Positions 7,907 through 17,310 of a DNA stretch of 18,660 bases are shown here, in pieces. The stretch covers positions 152,676 to 171,335 of the forward strand of contig JNVV01000049.1 of the NCBI GenBank assembly GCA_000733355.1. Reading direction: 5' to 3'. How positions within the stretch are numbered: position 1 is the stretch's first letter; each line of letters starts with the position of its first letter. Below the pieces are notes generated by a model that worked only from the letters and a program-made list of their open reading frames with translations, did no database searches and was not told the DNA's origin. The position numbers and the translations under genes are program-made. The stretch comes from Falciphora oryzae (Eukaryota > Ascomycota > Sordariomycetes > Magnaporthales > Magnaporthaceae).

Positions 7907-8623
7907 TCAGTTCCCCTTCGCGCTTGGGTCCGCCTGCGCCATCGCCTTCGCGACCGCAGGGCGCGACTGCAGATTCCCCAGCCACTTTTTCACGTTGGGG
8001 AACGCGTCTACATCGTACCGCTCCTTGACCTCCGGGTCGAACTTGAACAGGGTGATCCAGAACTGCCAGGGAACAAAGGCGAGGTCCGCATACGACACCC
8101 GCCCGCCGACCAGCCAGGGGCCGTCGCCGCCCTCGGGCCCGGCCTCGGCGACGCTGCCCTTCTGCTGGGCTAGGTGGCCCTCGAGCACGCCTGTGACGCG
8201 GTTGATCTCCTTGACATAGCGCTCTACGGCGCTGGGGAGCTTCTCGGTGTGGTACTTGTGGAACCAGACGAACTGGCCGTAGTAGGGGCCCTGGCCGCTG
8301 ACCTGGAAGAAGAGCCACTGCCGGGCGAGGGCGGCCTCATTGGAGCCAGCGGGGAAACTGAGGCGGTGCTCCGGGTCGTACTTTTCGACGAGGTACTCGA
8401 GGATGGCGCCCGACTCCCAGATGGTGAGGTCCGCGTTGGGGTCGTGCAGGGCGGGCATGCGCCCGTTGGGGTTGATGGCGAGGAAGGCCGGCTGCTTGAG
8501 CTCGGAGAAGGCGGTTTCAACGCCCTCGTATGGGATACCAAGCTCCTCGAGCACCATGACCACCTTGGGTGGGTTCGGGCCGTGGATGCCGTAGGCCTTG
8601 AGGGGCTTGATTTGGGGGGCCAT
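7907..8623 (-). CDS. Glutathione S-transferase, Ure2p-like class
   Basis: An intact intronless gene for 238 residues, probably cytosolic. It conjugates or reduces substrates with glutathione. The N-terminal thioredoxin-like domain (about 7-88) has YGIHGPNPPKV at the start of helix 1, the NPNGRMPAL loop with the cis-proline P57, and the glutathione-binding E70-S71 pair in WESGAI. The C-terminal helical domain (about 96-230) has WLFFQVSGQGPYYGQ, the signature of Ure2p-like and related fungal GSTs, and the conserved VSYADLAFVPW segment. The ATG at 8623 was chosen because it has a strong context (GCC ATG G) and aligns with family starts; the frame upstream has no other ATG. A TATA box lies about 125 bp upstream. 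The substrate cannot be told from the sequence; detoxification or stress defence is usual for the class. Confidence 0.93.
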   Translation of the reverse strand: MAPQIKPLKAYGIHGPNPPKVVMVLEELGIPYEGVETAFSELKQPAFLAINPNGRMPALHDPNADLTIWESGAILEYLVEKYDPEHRLSFPAGSNEAALARQWLFFQVSGQGPYYGQFVWFHKYHTEKLPSAVERYVKEINRVTGVLEGHLAQQKGSVAEAGPEGGDGPWLVGGRVSYADLAFVPWQFWITLFKFDPEVKERYDVDAFPNVKKWLGNLQSRPAVAKAMAQADPSAKGN

Positions 8624-8743
8624 GGCTGATTGCTTGCTGAGAATCGTAGTGTTGGGATTAATGCTGATAGGGGAAAGTAGTGTATTAGAGGTCAAATAAG
8701 GAGATAGAGTACAAAGAGATCGGGATCCAAGGATGAAGGAAAG

Positions 8744-8757
8744 GCCCCTATATATAG
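8744..8757 (-). promoter_or_regulatory. TATA box with adjoining AGGGG element of the GST gene
   Basis: Read on the minus strand, CTATATATAG is directly followed by GGGCC, giving an AGGGG stress-response-like core fused to the TATA box. It is about 125 bp before the chosen ATG of the glutathione transferase. The TATA assignment is strong. The stress element is a suggestion from the motif only. Confidence 0.6.
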
Positions 8758-9560
8758 CCGTTAGAGTGCCCTAAACAAGAAAGAAAACAGAGCAGCTTCT
8801 GGCAATTCCCCGGGGAGGGTAAATTGGGGGCGCTGAGGGCCAAATGGTAGGCTGTAGAAATGGAAGAGGTATGCATCTTTTGCCAGCCACCATGCATGCC
8901 TTCGGAGCGATTGAGCCTGACCACCACCCACTCTCCAGCGAGCCTGACCTTTGCGCGTGCAAACCTCGCATTTAGGCAGCACTGGACCTCACTCATCCCT
9001 CGGGCCGCCATGGGTTCCCCTATGGGGGCTTGTGTCTCTGGAGGCGGCGGAGGGAAACTGGCTGTCGGCTTGCCTCCCCAACGATGGATGCACCTTCCCC
9101 CCGAAAAATTTTCCTGTCGGACCCACTGTTAGTGGCCGCTAAGGAATCCCGGCCATTTTGGTAGTGGTGCCACCAAAAATGAGCCGGCTGCACAACAGGG
9201 TCTAACAGGCCATTTGGCTCTATCTGACCCGCGTTCTCCGACTCCTTTCAACAACGACGTCGGCAACGCAACTGGGCCAAAAGAGCAGAGAATGGCTGGC
9301 AAAGGTATGCGGGTGCCTATTGCCAGTCGAGGGGAAGGCCTGCACCCTATCGCCCAGGGCGCGCTTCGCGCGCGCCGAAACCTTCGACAATCGGGTGCTC
9401 CAACCTCCGCGCATCACCAGACCGCCCTTCGACTTCCTTTTCGCTTTCGCCTCGTGCACCGAGCCGAACGATTCGAACGCACAAGAAGACTGCAGGCCGG
9501 AAAGCAGTTAGAACACATTGGACGAATAGCCGGCCCGGCCGCCGCCGTCCCCCGCCACAC
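8758..9560. other. Upstream flank of the GST gene; no gene seen
   Basis: There are several short open frames on both strands but no recognisable domain. A GC hairpin lies at 9358-9376 (GGCGCGC / GCGCGCC arms, 5-nt loop). The sequence appears to be promoter and intergenic DNA, possibly with old repeat material. Confidence 0.5.
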
Positions 9561-9657
9561 ACGCGACCCTTTTGGGCGTACACATACGCGACCCTTTCGG
9601 GCGTACACACACGCGACCCTCCCGGTCGTATACACACGCGACTCCTCCTCGGTCGAC
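9561..9657. repeat. 25-bp tandem repeat, three full units plus a decayed fourth
   Basis: Units begin ACGCGACCCT and end GTACACAY, at 9561-9585, 9586-9610 and 9611-9635. A diverged copy follows from 9636. Units one and two differ at two positions, and the third is more diverged. Since 25 is not a multiple of three, the array does not encode a regular peptide repeat. It lies in gene-poor DNA. Confidence 0.85.
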
Positions 9658-9678
9658 CGCATCCTAACGATACGCACG

Positions 9679-9789
9679 GCGCAAAATTGGCCTGCTTAGG
9701 CACGCAAGCTGCCTAAGCACGCACGCGCAAAATTGGCTTAACGCTCGCGCCTTTGTTTGTTGCCACGCGGTGACTATACTAAAGTATAG
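9679..9789. repeat. Inverted and direct repeat cluster
   Basis: A perfect 10-bp-arm hairpin (TGCTTAGGCA / TGCCTAAGCA, 7-nt loop) occupies 9693-9719. It is flanked by two identical copies of GCGCAAAATTGGC at 9679-9691 and 9725-9737. A second inverted repeat, CTATACT-aa-AGTATAG, lies at 9774-9789. The arrangement resembles the end of a small non-autonomous element, but no target-site duplication could be assigned. Confidence 0.6.
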
Positions 9790-11476
9790 GTGGTATCGCA
9801 CGCGCAAGATCTTGACGCGGCTTTGTTTGCCAACCGTGAAATGTTACGAACTGCCGCGCACCACGTTGGCAAGCCGCGCAGCGTATTCGTTTGATGCGCG
9901 ATAAACACATAAAAAGTACACAGGGTTGGAATTAGGCCCTCCAGCCCCCGAATTTTTTTTCTTTGGCCGGGCCCAGGGGGGGACTATTGCGGTACCTCCC
10001 CGATTAAACCCGGCCGTACTTTATTTCCGGCACCTTGCCGGCTGACTGCTTTTCTCTACCACTAACAGCAGCGCTCACAGCGCCCCGGCGTTTATTCGCC
10101 CCTTCTTTTGCCGATTGCCCGCTCACTAACAAAGAGCGCCGGAATGCGGCCCGAACTTCGTGTGCCTTGGGCTTGCCCCTTGGTTTGATTTGTTAGCCGC
10201 CTCGATAGCAACATATAGCCTAGTGTCAAGCTTAGGTAGCGCTAGCACGTCGTATGCCCCCTGGGAGGCAGGGACTGGTAGATCCCGACTATAACGACGT
10301 TAAATATACTCTCTCTCTCTCTCTCTCTCCTCCAGGCGCTTCGTTCAGCGCCGCCTCCGTTATGTGCAGGCGCGTCCGTCTCGACACCTCGAGGCTACTA
10401 ACAGACTGGTGACTGCCATCGAGGACGGCCATAGGCATTCGTGGAAAACTATCAGACTATCCAGTTTTAAGAAGCCGCATTTGGGGAGCGACCAAGACGA
10501 AACCCACGCAGAGGTCGGGCTGTGAGGGTCGGCCCCTTCTCGCTAGTCGCGCATGAGGTCCAAACTAACGAACGCCACTTTGGCAAAGAAGCAGAGAATG
10601 CTTTGCAAAACAAAGAAAATGCCGCCGCGACGCGGCAGCTTCCAGAGCCCGGCACACACCACCAGCACTCGGTCGCCTTCCCGCGCAGATCCGACAAAGC
10701 AGCATCGCATTGACAGGATGTGGAGGAGTTTGCCCGTCCTCCCGAGGAAATCCACCAGCTCAGCGTTATCAGCGCGCTCCTTGAACTGTGCCCCAAAAGG
10801 CCTGGGGTCTCGGAAGTCCAAGCCCAGTCAATCAATACAAAAAGCCAGCCGGGACCACCAGTGCGTGTTGTATTGCTGCTAGCGCCAAGTACCCGCTGCA
10901 GGCTGCTGCTGCAGGCTGCTGATTTTGAGCCAATGCGGCGACGGCGCCAGGAGGCCCCTGCCGAGCAATGAACCGCTGACCCACACGTAACTTTTCTTGG
11001 CCCGCAAGTACCACCCGCAACCTTCGCATTACGCTCTCTCTAACCCTTGGGACATCCACCGAAACCGACTTTGTACACGTGGTCGCTTCAGCTTTGCGTA
11101 ACCCCAACTACAAGGCCGACGCACCAACCTGCAGACCATCAGTCTGGTGGTGATGTCACACAAGCGCGTGTTAACCAACTTGAAACGCGTGGATATCAAA
11201 AACTTGTGGCTCAGCGAGGCGTATTACGACGGCAAGATCGAGTTGGCTTATCAAAGATGGCCGACAACCCCGAACCTGCAGCGCAGTATGTGCCCGCTTC
11301 CGAGATGCAGGAGTTGGAAGACCGAGGGCAAGGTGTGAGTAACCCCAGGCTCCCCCCAAATTCGCGAAACTGGCCCGGGTAATGGAAGGAATGTTGAGTA
11401 ACTACAGAAGGATAATGGATGACCGATAACGCAATCACCTCAGTCCCTCGGCTGACAAAGGGGGTTTTGCACTTAG
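9790..11476. other. Gene-poor stretch upstream of the F-box/WD40 pseudogene
   Basis: No domain was recognised here. Items seen: a CCGGCA-cct-TGCCGG hairpin at 10027-10041, a perfect 13-bp tandem duplication (GCTGCAGGCTGCT twice) at 10895-10920, and a good intron-like interval at 11335-11476. The interval has a GTGAGT donor, GCTGAC branch and CACTTAG acceptor, and could join an upstream frame ending ELEDRGQG to the F-box exon in phase. The upstream frame (from about 11047) does not resemble the region normally found before the F-box, so the 5' part of that gene is probably lost or scrambled. Confidence 0.4.
10309..10329 (+). repeat. (CT)n microsatellite
   Basis: About ten perfect CT dinucleotides, flanked by AT-rich sequence on the left and CCTCCAGGCG on the right. 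There is no gene around it. CT tracts are common in fungal promoters, but no transcript start can be tied to this one. Confidence 0.9.
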
Positions 11477-13300
11477 CTCGACTTCTTCGCGCGGCTCCCC
11501 CGCGAGCTCTTGCTACACATTCTGTCATACCTCGACCACCGCGACCTCTGCCGGGCGGCTCAGACGTCCAAGCTCTGGAGGAAACTGATCGACAGCAACG
11601 AGACGGGGTGGAAGGCGCTATGTAACCATTATGGCTTTAAAGTAGGCAGCGAGCTGGAAAAAGCGATCCAGCAAGGGTGGGCCTGGCAAAACCCCGTGGG
11701 CGAATATGGTTGCGAACTCGACTTGAGCCTTCAGAGCCAATCCATCCGCCCGGCGAAGCCCGCGTCCTCCCAGCAGCCGCGCAGCTCGAAGCGGAAGTGC
11801 GGTTCGAACAGCTATACGTCGTCGGAGCGCTCGAAGCGTCGTACTAGTGCCCAAAAGGTGCCCCGGGAAGAAAAGGGCGACTCTGAGGCCAACGTCCATA
11901 TCCAGACAAGCGGAGGCCCGATTGCGGCCGCCACGGCTGCGGCGCTAGCTGTTAGCAACCCCTGCCTCGGCTTGCCCAGCCTCCGTCAACTGCATCTGTT
12001 TAAATCACTCTTCCGGAGGCACTACCTGATTCAACAGAATTGGACCAGCGGCAAAATCAAGCCCGGCTATGTTGCCTTTCAGGCACTTTCCAGTGGCCCC
12101 ATCTGGTATTTCGAGTTCGACGAGGACAAAATCATCGCGTGCAACTACGACGACAAACTGATTCACGTCTATAATACCCACACCGGCCGGCTCCGGCAGA
12201 AGCTCGAAGGCCACAAAGAATTTGTTTCGGCCTTGCAATTCGAAGGCAATATCCTAATCTCGGGAAGCTCGGACGGCTCCATCCGCGTATAGGATATCAA
12301 AGAGGGCCTCTGCACGCAGGTTCTTTACGGGCACACGTCGGCGATAAGCTGTCTGCGGATTCTTACACCAACTGACACGGGCGTCGTGAAAGATGGCAAG
12401 GCGGTTATAATACCGCCCAAGCCGCTCATCATTACGGGCTCGCATGACGGTCAGCTCCGTGTATGGCGGCTTGCCGAGGCCGGCCCGCGGCGGTACATCC
12501 AGACGGGCCCGCCGGGCAACGATGCCGAATGCCCCTACTTCCTACGTATCCTGCAAGGCCATACACTCTCAGTACGGGCCATTTCAACCCATTCGGATAC
12601 GCTCGTATCGGGCAGCTACGATTGCACGGTGCGGGTGTGGCGTATCAGCACGGGCGAAAAGCTACACGTCCTCCGCGGGCATAGCAACTTTTTGTCTTCG
12701 GTGATTCTGGACCACAAACGCAACCGGTACATTTCGGCCTGGAAAGACGGGTTGGTTAAAATATGGGACCTCGAAACGGGTAAATGCCTGCGCAATCTCG
12801 ACTGCCACAAGGATTTATTCTAGCTGGACCTGCGCGACGAGCGGCTCGTATCTTCGCATAGGGGCGCCCTCCGGATTTGGGATTCGGAAAACGGCAAATG
12901 CAAAAGAATCCTGACGACGGGGCATATTGATGACCTTGTTAGCTGTTTCCAGCACGACGGGCGCAAAGTCATCTCGGGCGGTGGAAAAACGGTCAAGATG
13001 TGGGACATCGGTACGGGCGAATGCATCGAGGATCTCCTAACGGACCTAGGTGAGGTCTGGCAAGTCAAGTTTGATTGGCGTCGCTGCGTCGCTGCCGTAC
13101 AAAAAAAGGGTCGTCATTATGTCGAAGTAAGCCTTGCTGCGGCCCTCGCTTCTGCTCTGTTCCTATTCCTAACGGTCGATCTCCCCCTTTAAATCCTTAA
13201 CTTCGGCGCCGTCCGCGATGGGAGGCCTCGCGAAGAGCTCGGCAAACGGATCCTGGTCGATGCGTCCCCGGCCCATAGACGTGTCCCCCGACCCAGGTAG
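11477..13300 (+). pseudogene. Cdc4-like F-box/WD40 protein, broken by stops and a lost splice site
   Basis: The first exon begins after a CACTTAG acceptor with an F-box (LDFFARLPRELLLHILSYLD...CRAAQTSKLWRKL). Next come a basic linker (SSKRKCGS...SKRR), the LGLPSLRQLHLFKSLFRRHY block and about eight WD40 blades, ending near 13126. In SCF ubiquitin ligases such proteins bind Skp1 through the F-box and phosphorylated substrates through the propeller (Cdc4/Pop1/Fbw7 class, nuclear). TAG codons interrupt the frame at 12290-12292 (RV*DI, where blades have RVWDI) and 12821-12823 (HKDLF*LDLRD); the frame is otherwise continuous. An intron at 13127-13192 has a good donor (GTAAGC) and branch (CCTAAC), but its acceptor reads TAA instead of TAG. 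After it, ATCCTTAACTTCGGCGCC continues the usual VLDFGA C-terminus to TAG 13300. The N-terminal exons of a full Cdc4 homologue are not found. Confidence 0.85.
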
Positions 13301-14159
13301 CGGCATTAAGTTGCCACGAGCCGGCAAATACGTGCCGAACCCGTTATTTATAGTGTTGCACAGAGTCTCCTGGCTGAGGACACGGGAGGCGGGAATGGAC
13401 TTGCCCCCCGGCTTCTCTTGGGACTCCACGTCGATCGAGGTCTTCTCTCCCTTCCACTTCTGTTCGGTCTGATCGTATTTTTTCGAAACCCTGTCTCTTT
13501 GTCCCTTGTCGATTTCTCGTCTCGTGTGGTCGATCGGCCAGCAAGCCACTGCGAGCGTTTCGAGTCGAAATTCCTTATTAGGCCTGGGTGGCGAGGCTCC
13601 GTCTGTGCCCCCCGTACCTCGAGGCCTGCAACTACTGTAGCTATCGTCACAGCATTCCCCTTTAAATACGGCGCAAGAAATTGTTACAATATTCGCTGGA
13701 AGCGCCTGAACCAGAACCAGGACTGTCCCACCGTGGACCCATTGCTCCTGACGGTGTTCGAGAATCTGATCGCGGCCACCAGGTGCATCGAGCTGGTGTA
13801 CCCCACTTTGTAATCCAGCGGAGAGGGTCTAGAATCATCACGCAATTAGGGGCATAAGGGCCTGAGAACATAAATTGAGACCGTCCCCTGCGACACTTTA
13901 TGGGCAGAGAGATGAGAACAATAGTATATACTATAATATTTCCATTAACATCATAGTGCGCAACTCATCTGAAGATCAGTACACGTCCTGGGCCCAAGGC
14001 CATAATCAGATAAAGTTGGTTGGGCCTCGCAAATTACAATCTTCTCCGCTCGTGCGCCCTTTGCGAGTTTGATCCGTTCCAAGCGCAGTGCAGTTTCGTC
14101 AGATCCATTCTGTCCCATAAGCCCCCTCGCCTCGCCCCACCATCCCTTCGTCTCTTACT
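13301..14159. other. Intergenic stretch, no gene seen
   Basis: A plus frame at 13418-13813 and antisense frames around 13169-13549 are open but match nothing recognised; the antisense one partly mirrors the pseudogene's last exon. Positions 13915-13960 are AT-rich (AGTATATACTATAATATT) and, with the following 200 bp, look like the downstream region of the GFA gene on the minus strand. Confidence 0.5.
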
Positions 14160-15128
14160 TTAGGGGTTGACGTATTTAGGCTCGATTGTGTTCCAGCCGT
14201 CATACTGCGTGACGTTCAGGCCGCTAACATCGACGTTTCCAAAGATGCGCAAGTTGAGCGGCTGCCACTCGCGCTTGTCGGCGAGGAACAGGCGCGCGGC
14301 CTCGGGGAGGCGGTTGAACTCCTCCTCCGTGCTGATGTCGAGGCGGTTCCCGACGAAGACGCCGCAGCGCCGACAGAAGAGCTGGCTCCCGACGCGGATC
14401 GAGTAGGCGCCGAGGTCCTCCACCCCGCCCCCAGCGACCCGGATGACCACCTGGTCGCGGTCCGGATAGACCCAGGTGGCGCCGATGCGCTGGCAGATGG
14501 AGCAGTTGCACTCGACCACGGCCGTCTCGGGGTCTTCCTCGAATGGCTTGGCGACCCTGAGGGCTACGGTCACGTCGCCGCAATGGCAGTTGCCTTGGTA
14601 CAGCTTGCCGCCGCCGGCTTCCTCGAACTTGCGGGCCGGGTCTGGGAGCCCTTCGAACGAGGGCGGGACGTACTCGGGCTTGTACGACTTGCCGTCGTAG
14701 CTGATTTTGGCGATAACGCGTTGTTAGTATGGCAACCAACGAAACAAGAACCGAACGGCTGCTCACTTCTTCTTGGGCATCTTCCACAGGTCAAGCGGCC
14801 CCTGGACGGCACGGACGTTGACCGCGGTTTCGCTGGGCATGTTGGTGTAGGTGTTGATGACGGCGATGCCGCATTTGGCGCAGGACATGTGTGCTATGTC
14901 GCCGCCACCGAACTTGTACGTGGTAAGGTCCTTGGCGACGTCGCCCTTGACGACCTTGAAGTCGTCGTTGGGGACCATGGCGAAGGCGTAGTTCTTCTTG
15001 TAGCAGATGCTGCAGTTGCACACCATGACCTCCTTGATTTCGGGGATGACGGCCTCGAAGACGAAGGCGCCGCAGTGGCAGTTGCCCCGGTACGTCACCT
15101 TCTCCTGGCTTGCAGGGGTTTCGGCCAT
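14160..15128 (-). CDS. Protein with two tandem GFA (glutathione-dependent formaldehyde-activating-like) domains
   Basis: Exons 15128-14767 and 14700-14160 join into an intact 300-residue protein. The intron 14766-14701 (66 bp) has a GTGAGC donor, CTAAC branch and CAG acceptor. The ATG at 15128 has A at -3 and G at +4. Each half carries the zinc-binding pattern of the GFA/Mss4-like superfamily. Domain 1 has C17-x-C19, C37-x-C39-x2-C42 and C83-x2-C86 (GNCHCG, VCNCSIC, CAKCG). Domain 2 has C159-x-C161, C185-x-C187-x2-C190 and C230-x2-C233 (GNCHCG, ECNCSIC, CRRCG). GFA enzymes were described as joining formaldehyde to glutathione, but most fungal members are untested. The YDGKSYKPEYVPP linker joins the domains. 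The protein is likely cytosolic, with no signal peptide or membrane helix. Confidence 0.93.
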
Positions 15129-15243
15129 GTTGGGCGATCTATTCGGATAGCTGGCAGGCGGCGGGAGTGCGTGAGCGAGATTGGAATTTGGGTGCTGCCC
15201 AGAGATACATCAGTAGCTAGCAACAGGTTCGGCTTTTTCCATC

Positions 15244-15248
15244 TTATA
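15244..15248 (-). promoter_or_regulatory. Probable TATA box of the GFA gene
   Basis: The minus strand reads ACTATAAG here, about 118 bp upstream of the ATG at 15128. The spacing equals that of the TATA boxes found for the 1110 gene and the glutathione transferase. Confidence 0.45.
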
Positions 15249-15383
15249 GTGTCGAGCGGAGACCGAACAGAGTTTCCTTGGCCTCCGAGACTCCCACCCC
15301 CTGGCTGCCCCTCTTGGCGTTGGTGTTCTAGCTCCGGCCGCACTCAAAGCCCAGAGCGACACAACTCGCCCATACTGTTACCC

Positions 15384-15423
15384 AAGAAAAGGAAAAAAAA
15401 AAAAAAAAAAAGAAAAAGAAAAA
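15384..15423 (+). repeat. Poly(A)-rich tract (poly(T) on the gene strand)
   Basis: About 40 nt of almost pure A with a few G lie just downstream of the rhodopsin-family gene and upstream of the GFA gene, both on the minus strand. On that strand it reads as poly(T). It could be a nucleosome-depleting element in the GFA promoter. An inserted reverse-transcribed tail is less likely because no gene fragment abuts it. Confidence 0.8.
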
Positions 15424-15443
15424 CCCAAACCCCCAAATCTTCC

Positions 15444-16810
15444 TCACCGCCTCCCAGAGTTCACCGTTATGTCGGTTGTCATGATGATGCGCCCCACGTT
15501 CTCCTGTTCACTCGGCGCGAAGCTGTTTGCGAGGTTCGACGATGCGTTCGCGTAGTTGCCGGTCGCGATGCCGCCGCCCTCGGGGCCTATCTCCCGGAGG
15601 GCCAGCTCCTCGGTGCCAATGCTCTCAGACCGGGCGCCACGCTCGCCGGTGAAAGACTTGTTCAGGTTGGACTTTTGCGGGCCGGCCAGGGTCGGGCGGC
15701 CGTAGCGGATGTAGCTGCTACGGTCGCGGCGGCCGCTGGTGAGGCCCAGGCCCGGGAGGAGGCGCGAGAGCATCGGGCGGAGGGTGGGCAGGTTGGACGC
15801 GAGGATGGAGACGCCGAGCTCGACGCAGGACCAGATGGCCGCGCCGATGTTGTCCCACGATGGGTCGGTGCTGACAACGCCGCTGTAGAGGGTGGAGAGC
15901 CTGTAAATGGAAATAATGCAGACGCTGGTCGGGAGTTAGTAAGGAAGGTGGGTGGGTTATGGCGGTTAGTTAGGGGTTTCCATTTACAAGAAACCCAAAC
16001 AAAAAATGCCCATTACCATGAACCTTTGCTTTAGCGGGAGCTGGAGCTTCCAGACCGAAGGCAATGGTATACAAAAAATGGCAATATCGGTGGTCATGCT
16101 CATTGCGGAAAAAAAGTACCAAATAGGCAGGGTATCGAGGCATTTATCAGCTATGCTGGGGACGATAATGCTAAAGGGTAGACACGCGAAAAAGTTGAAA
16201 ATGGCCTGTACGACAGACCAAATGCAAACGTAAATAATGAACCAAAAGCAAATAGTTCGTACGACTTTGTTTTGGAAAATACGCCTGTATTGGAACAGGA
16301 ACCCCAGCTTTGCGACGTTTATCCCTGCGTTATAGCTAACGATGCCGACCATAAGGAACTGCGAGTGGTGTTAGACGAGGGGGCGTAGGGGGGACCAGGC
16401 GGGATGCCCTGGAGAGTGGAAATATTATATAAAAAAGGCACCTTTAACTGCTCCAGTGTCTCGGCCATTGTGACATTTTCGACATGCCTTCCCATGCCGT
16501 ACTTGACCTCGAAGCACATCACTATCGAGTAAATGATGGCCAGTACCTTGAGGATCCCATGTTCGGTCAGTATCAATTCGTTGTCGATGAAACAACACTT
16601 AACGGGAAAATTGCCGGCTGGCCCAAATCGTCAACTTACGGTGGCGACCAGAATGGCCCAGTCATTTTTGCCTACGGCCTTTAAAATCGTGGCTCGGGTG
16701 AAAAAGCGAAGCGACGTGAAAATCACGTTGACCACGAGAAAGCCGATAGCAATGCCAGCGACCACTGGCCCGTTGGTCTCGGTGCGGATGTGGGTTGGAG
16801 CCTCTGCCAT
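15444..16810 (-). CDS. Rhodopsin-family (PTH11/SAT4-like) seven-helix integral membrane protein
   Basis: Four exons (16810-16640, 16546-16442, 16358-15988, 15924-15444) encode an intact 375-residue protein. The introns of 93, 83 and 63 bp have GTAAGT, GTGCCT and GTAAAT donors, and the first and third keep CTGAC/CTAAC-type branches. Seven hydrophobic helices lie near residues 14-38, 51-70, 93-115, 128-152, 168-192, 204-225 and about 240-262. Family hallmarks are visible: RFFTR after helix 1, YGMGRH at 73-78, an LxFQYRRIF turn after helix 3, PLPSVWKLQLPLKQR between helices 5 and 6, and NIGAAIWSCVELGVSILASNLPTLRP around helix 7. A Ser/Gly-rich cytosolic tail follows. Fungal members include Pth11-like GPCRs, but most lack a known ligand. 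There is no CFEM domain at the N-terminus. The start at 16810 has a good context (GCC ATG G). Confidence 0.93.
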
Positions 16811-17284
16811 GGCGTCGGACGTGCGATGTTGGAGGGGCCGCGGGAGGGGTGGGCCGGCCTGTACAGGCACGGCTTGTACGTTGACGGGAGGAGGGTCCGG
16901 TCACCGGGTGGTGCGGTCGCGAGGGGGCTTCGAGGGAGATGTTTGTGGAGCTCGAAAGGAGCGCCCTTGAGAAGCAAATCCAAGGTGGGATCGAGGTAGT
17001 TATATTTCCGGCGGGCTGGCGATGATCAATCTTGCAGATCGGCAGAGTCCGCTCGTTAATCCGGGGCAGGAGTCGAGAAACAGGCTGATGCTACGCTTGT
17101 TAAGGTATAACGAATGCAGATGAAGGTGTCAATCATTTCCTCTGTGGCGTTAAGGTTATCGAACAGCCCAGGTGTCCCTCTAACGTTTTGGCCAGGGGTG
17201 CTTTGCATGAACAAAAGATCTGCAGTTTAAGCCATGCCGGGCGTGCTGAACCCTCCTGCACCACTGCTATCAAATTTACAGCGC
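16811..17284. promoter_or_regulatory. Upstream region of the rhodopsin-family gene
   Basis: On the minus strand a weak TATA-like AAATATAAC lies near 17000, about 190 bp before the ATG. No gene is recognised in the interval. Confidence 0.35.
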
Positions 17285-17310
17285 CCTCCAGGCTATCACC
17301 TGCCTGGAGG
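17285..17310. repeat. Perfect 9-bp hairpin
   Basis: CCTCCAGGC and GCCTGGAGG are exact reverse complements separated by 8 nt (TATCACCT). It lies in non-coding DNA upstream of the rhodopsin-family gene. There is no T-tract to suggest anything beyond a structural or protein-binding element. Confidence 0.6.

Noticed and set aside
8174..8629. Plus-strand frame of 151 codons inside the GST gene
   Set aside because: Exact antisense shadow of an intact, well-recognised gene.
9900..10330. Solo LTR of a gypsy-type element
   Set aside because: The sequence has a CT tract and a few TGTTAG-like words, but I could not pair ends or find target-site duplications.
13169..13549. Minus-strand gene of 126 codons convergent with the WD40 relic
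   Set aside because: It overlaps the recognised last exon of the WD40 pseudogene and has no recognised motif or convincing start.
14583..16034. Plus-strand frame of 483 codons
   Set aside because: It runs antisense through two intact minus-strand genes and their introns and intergenic poly(A); no domain is present.
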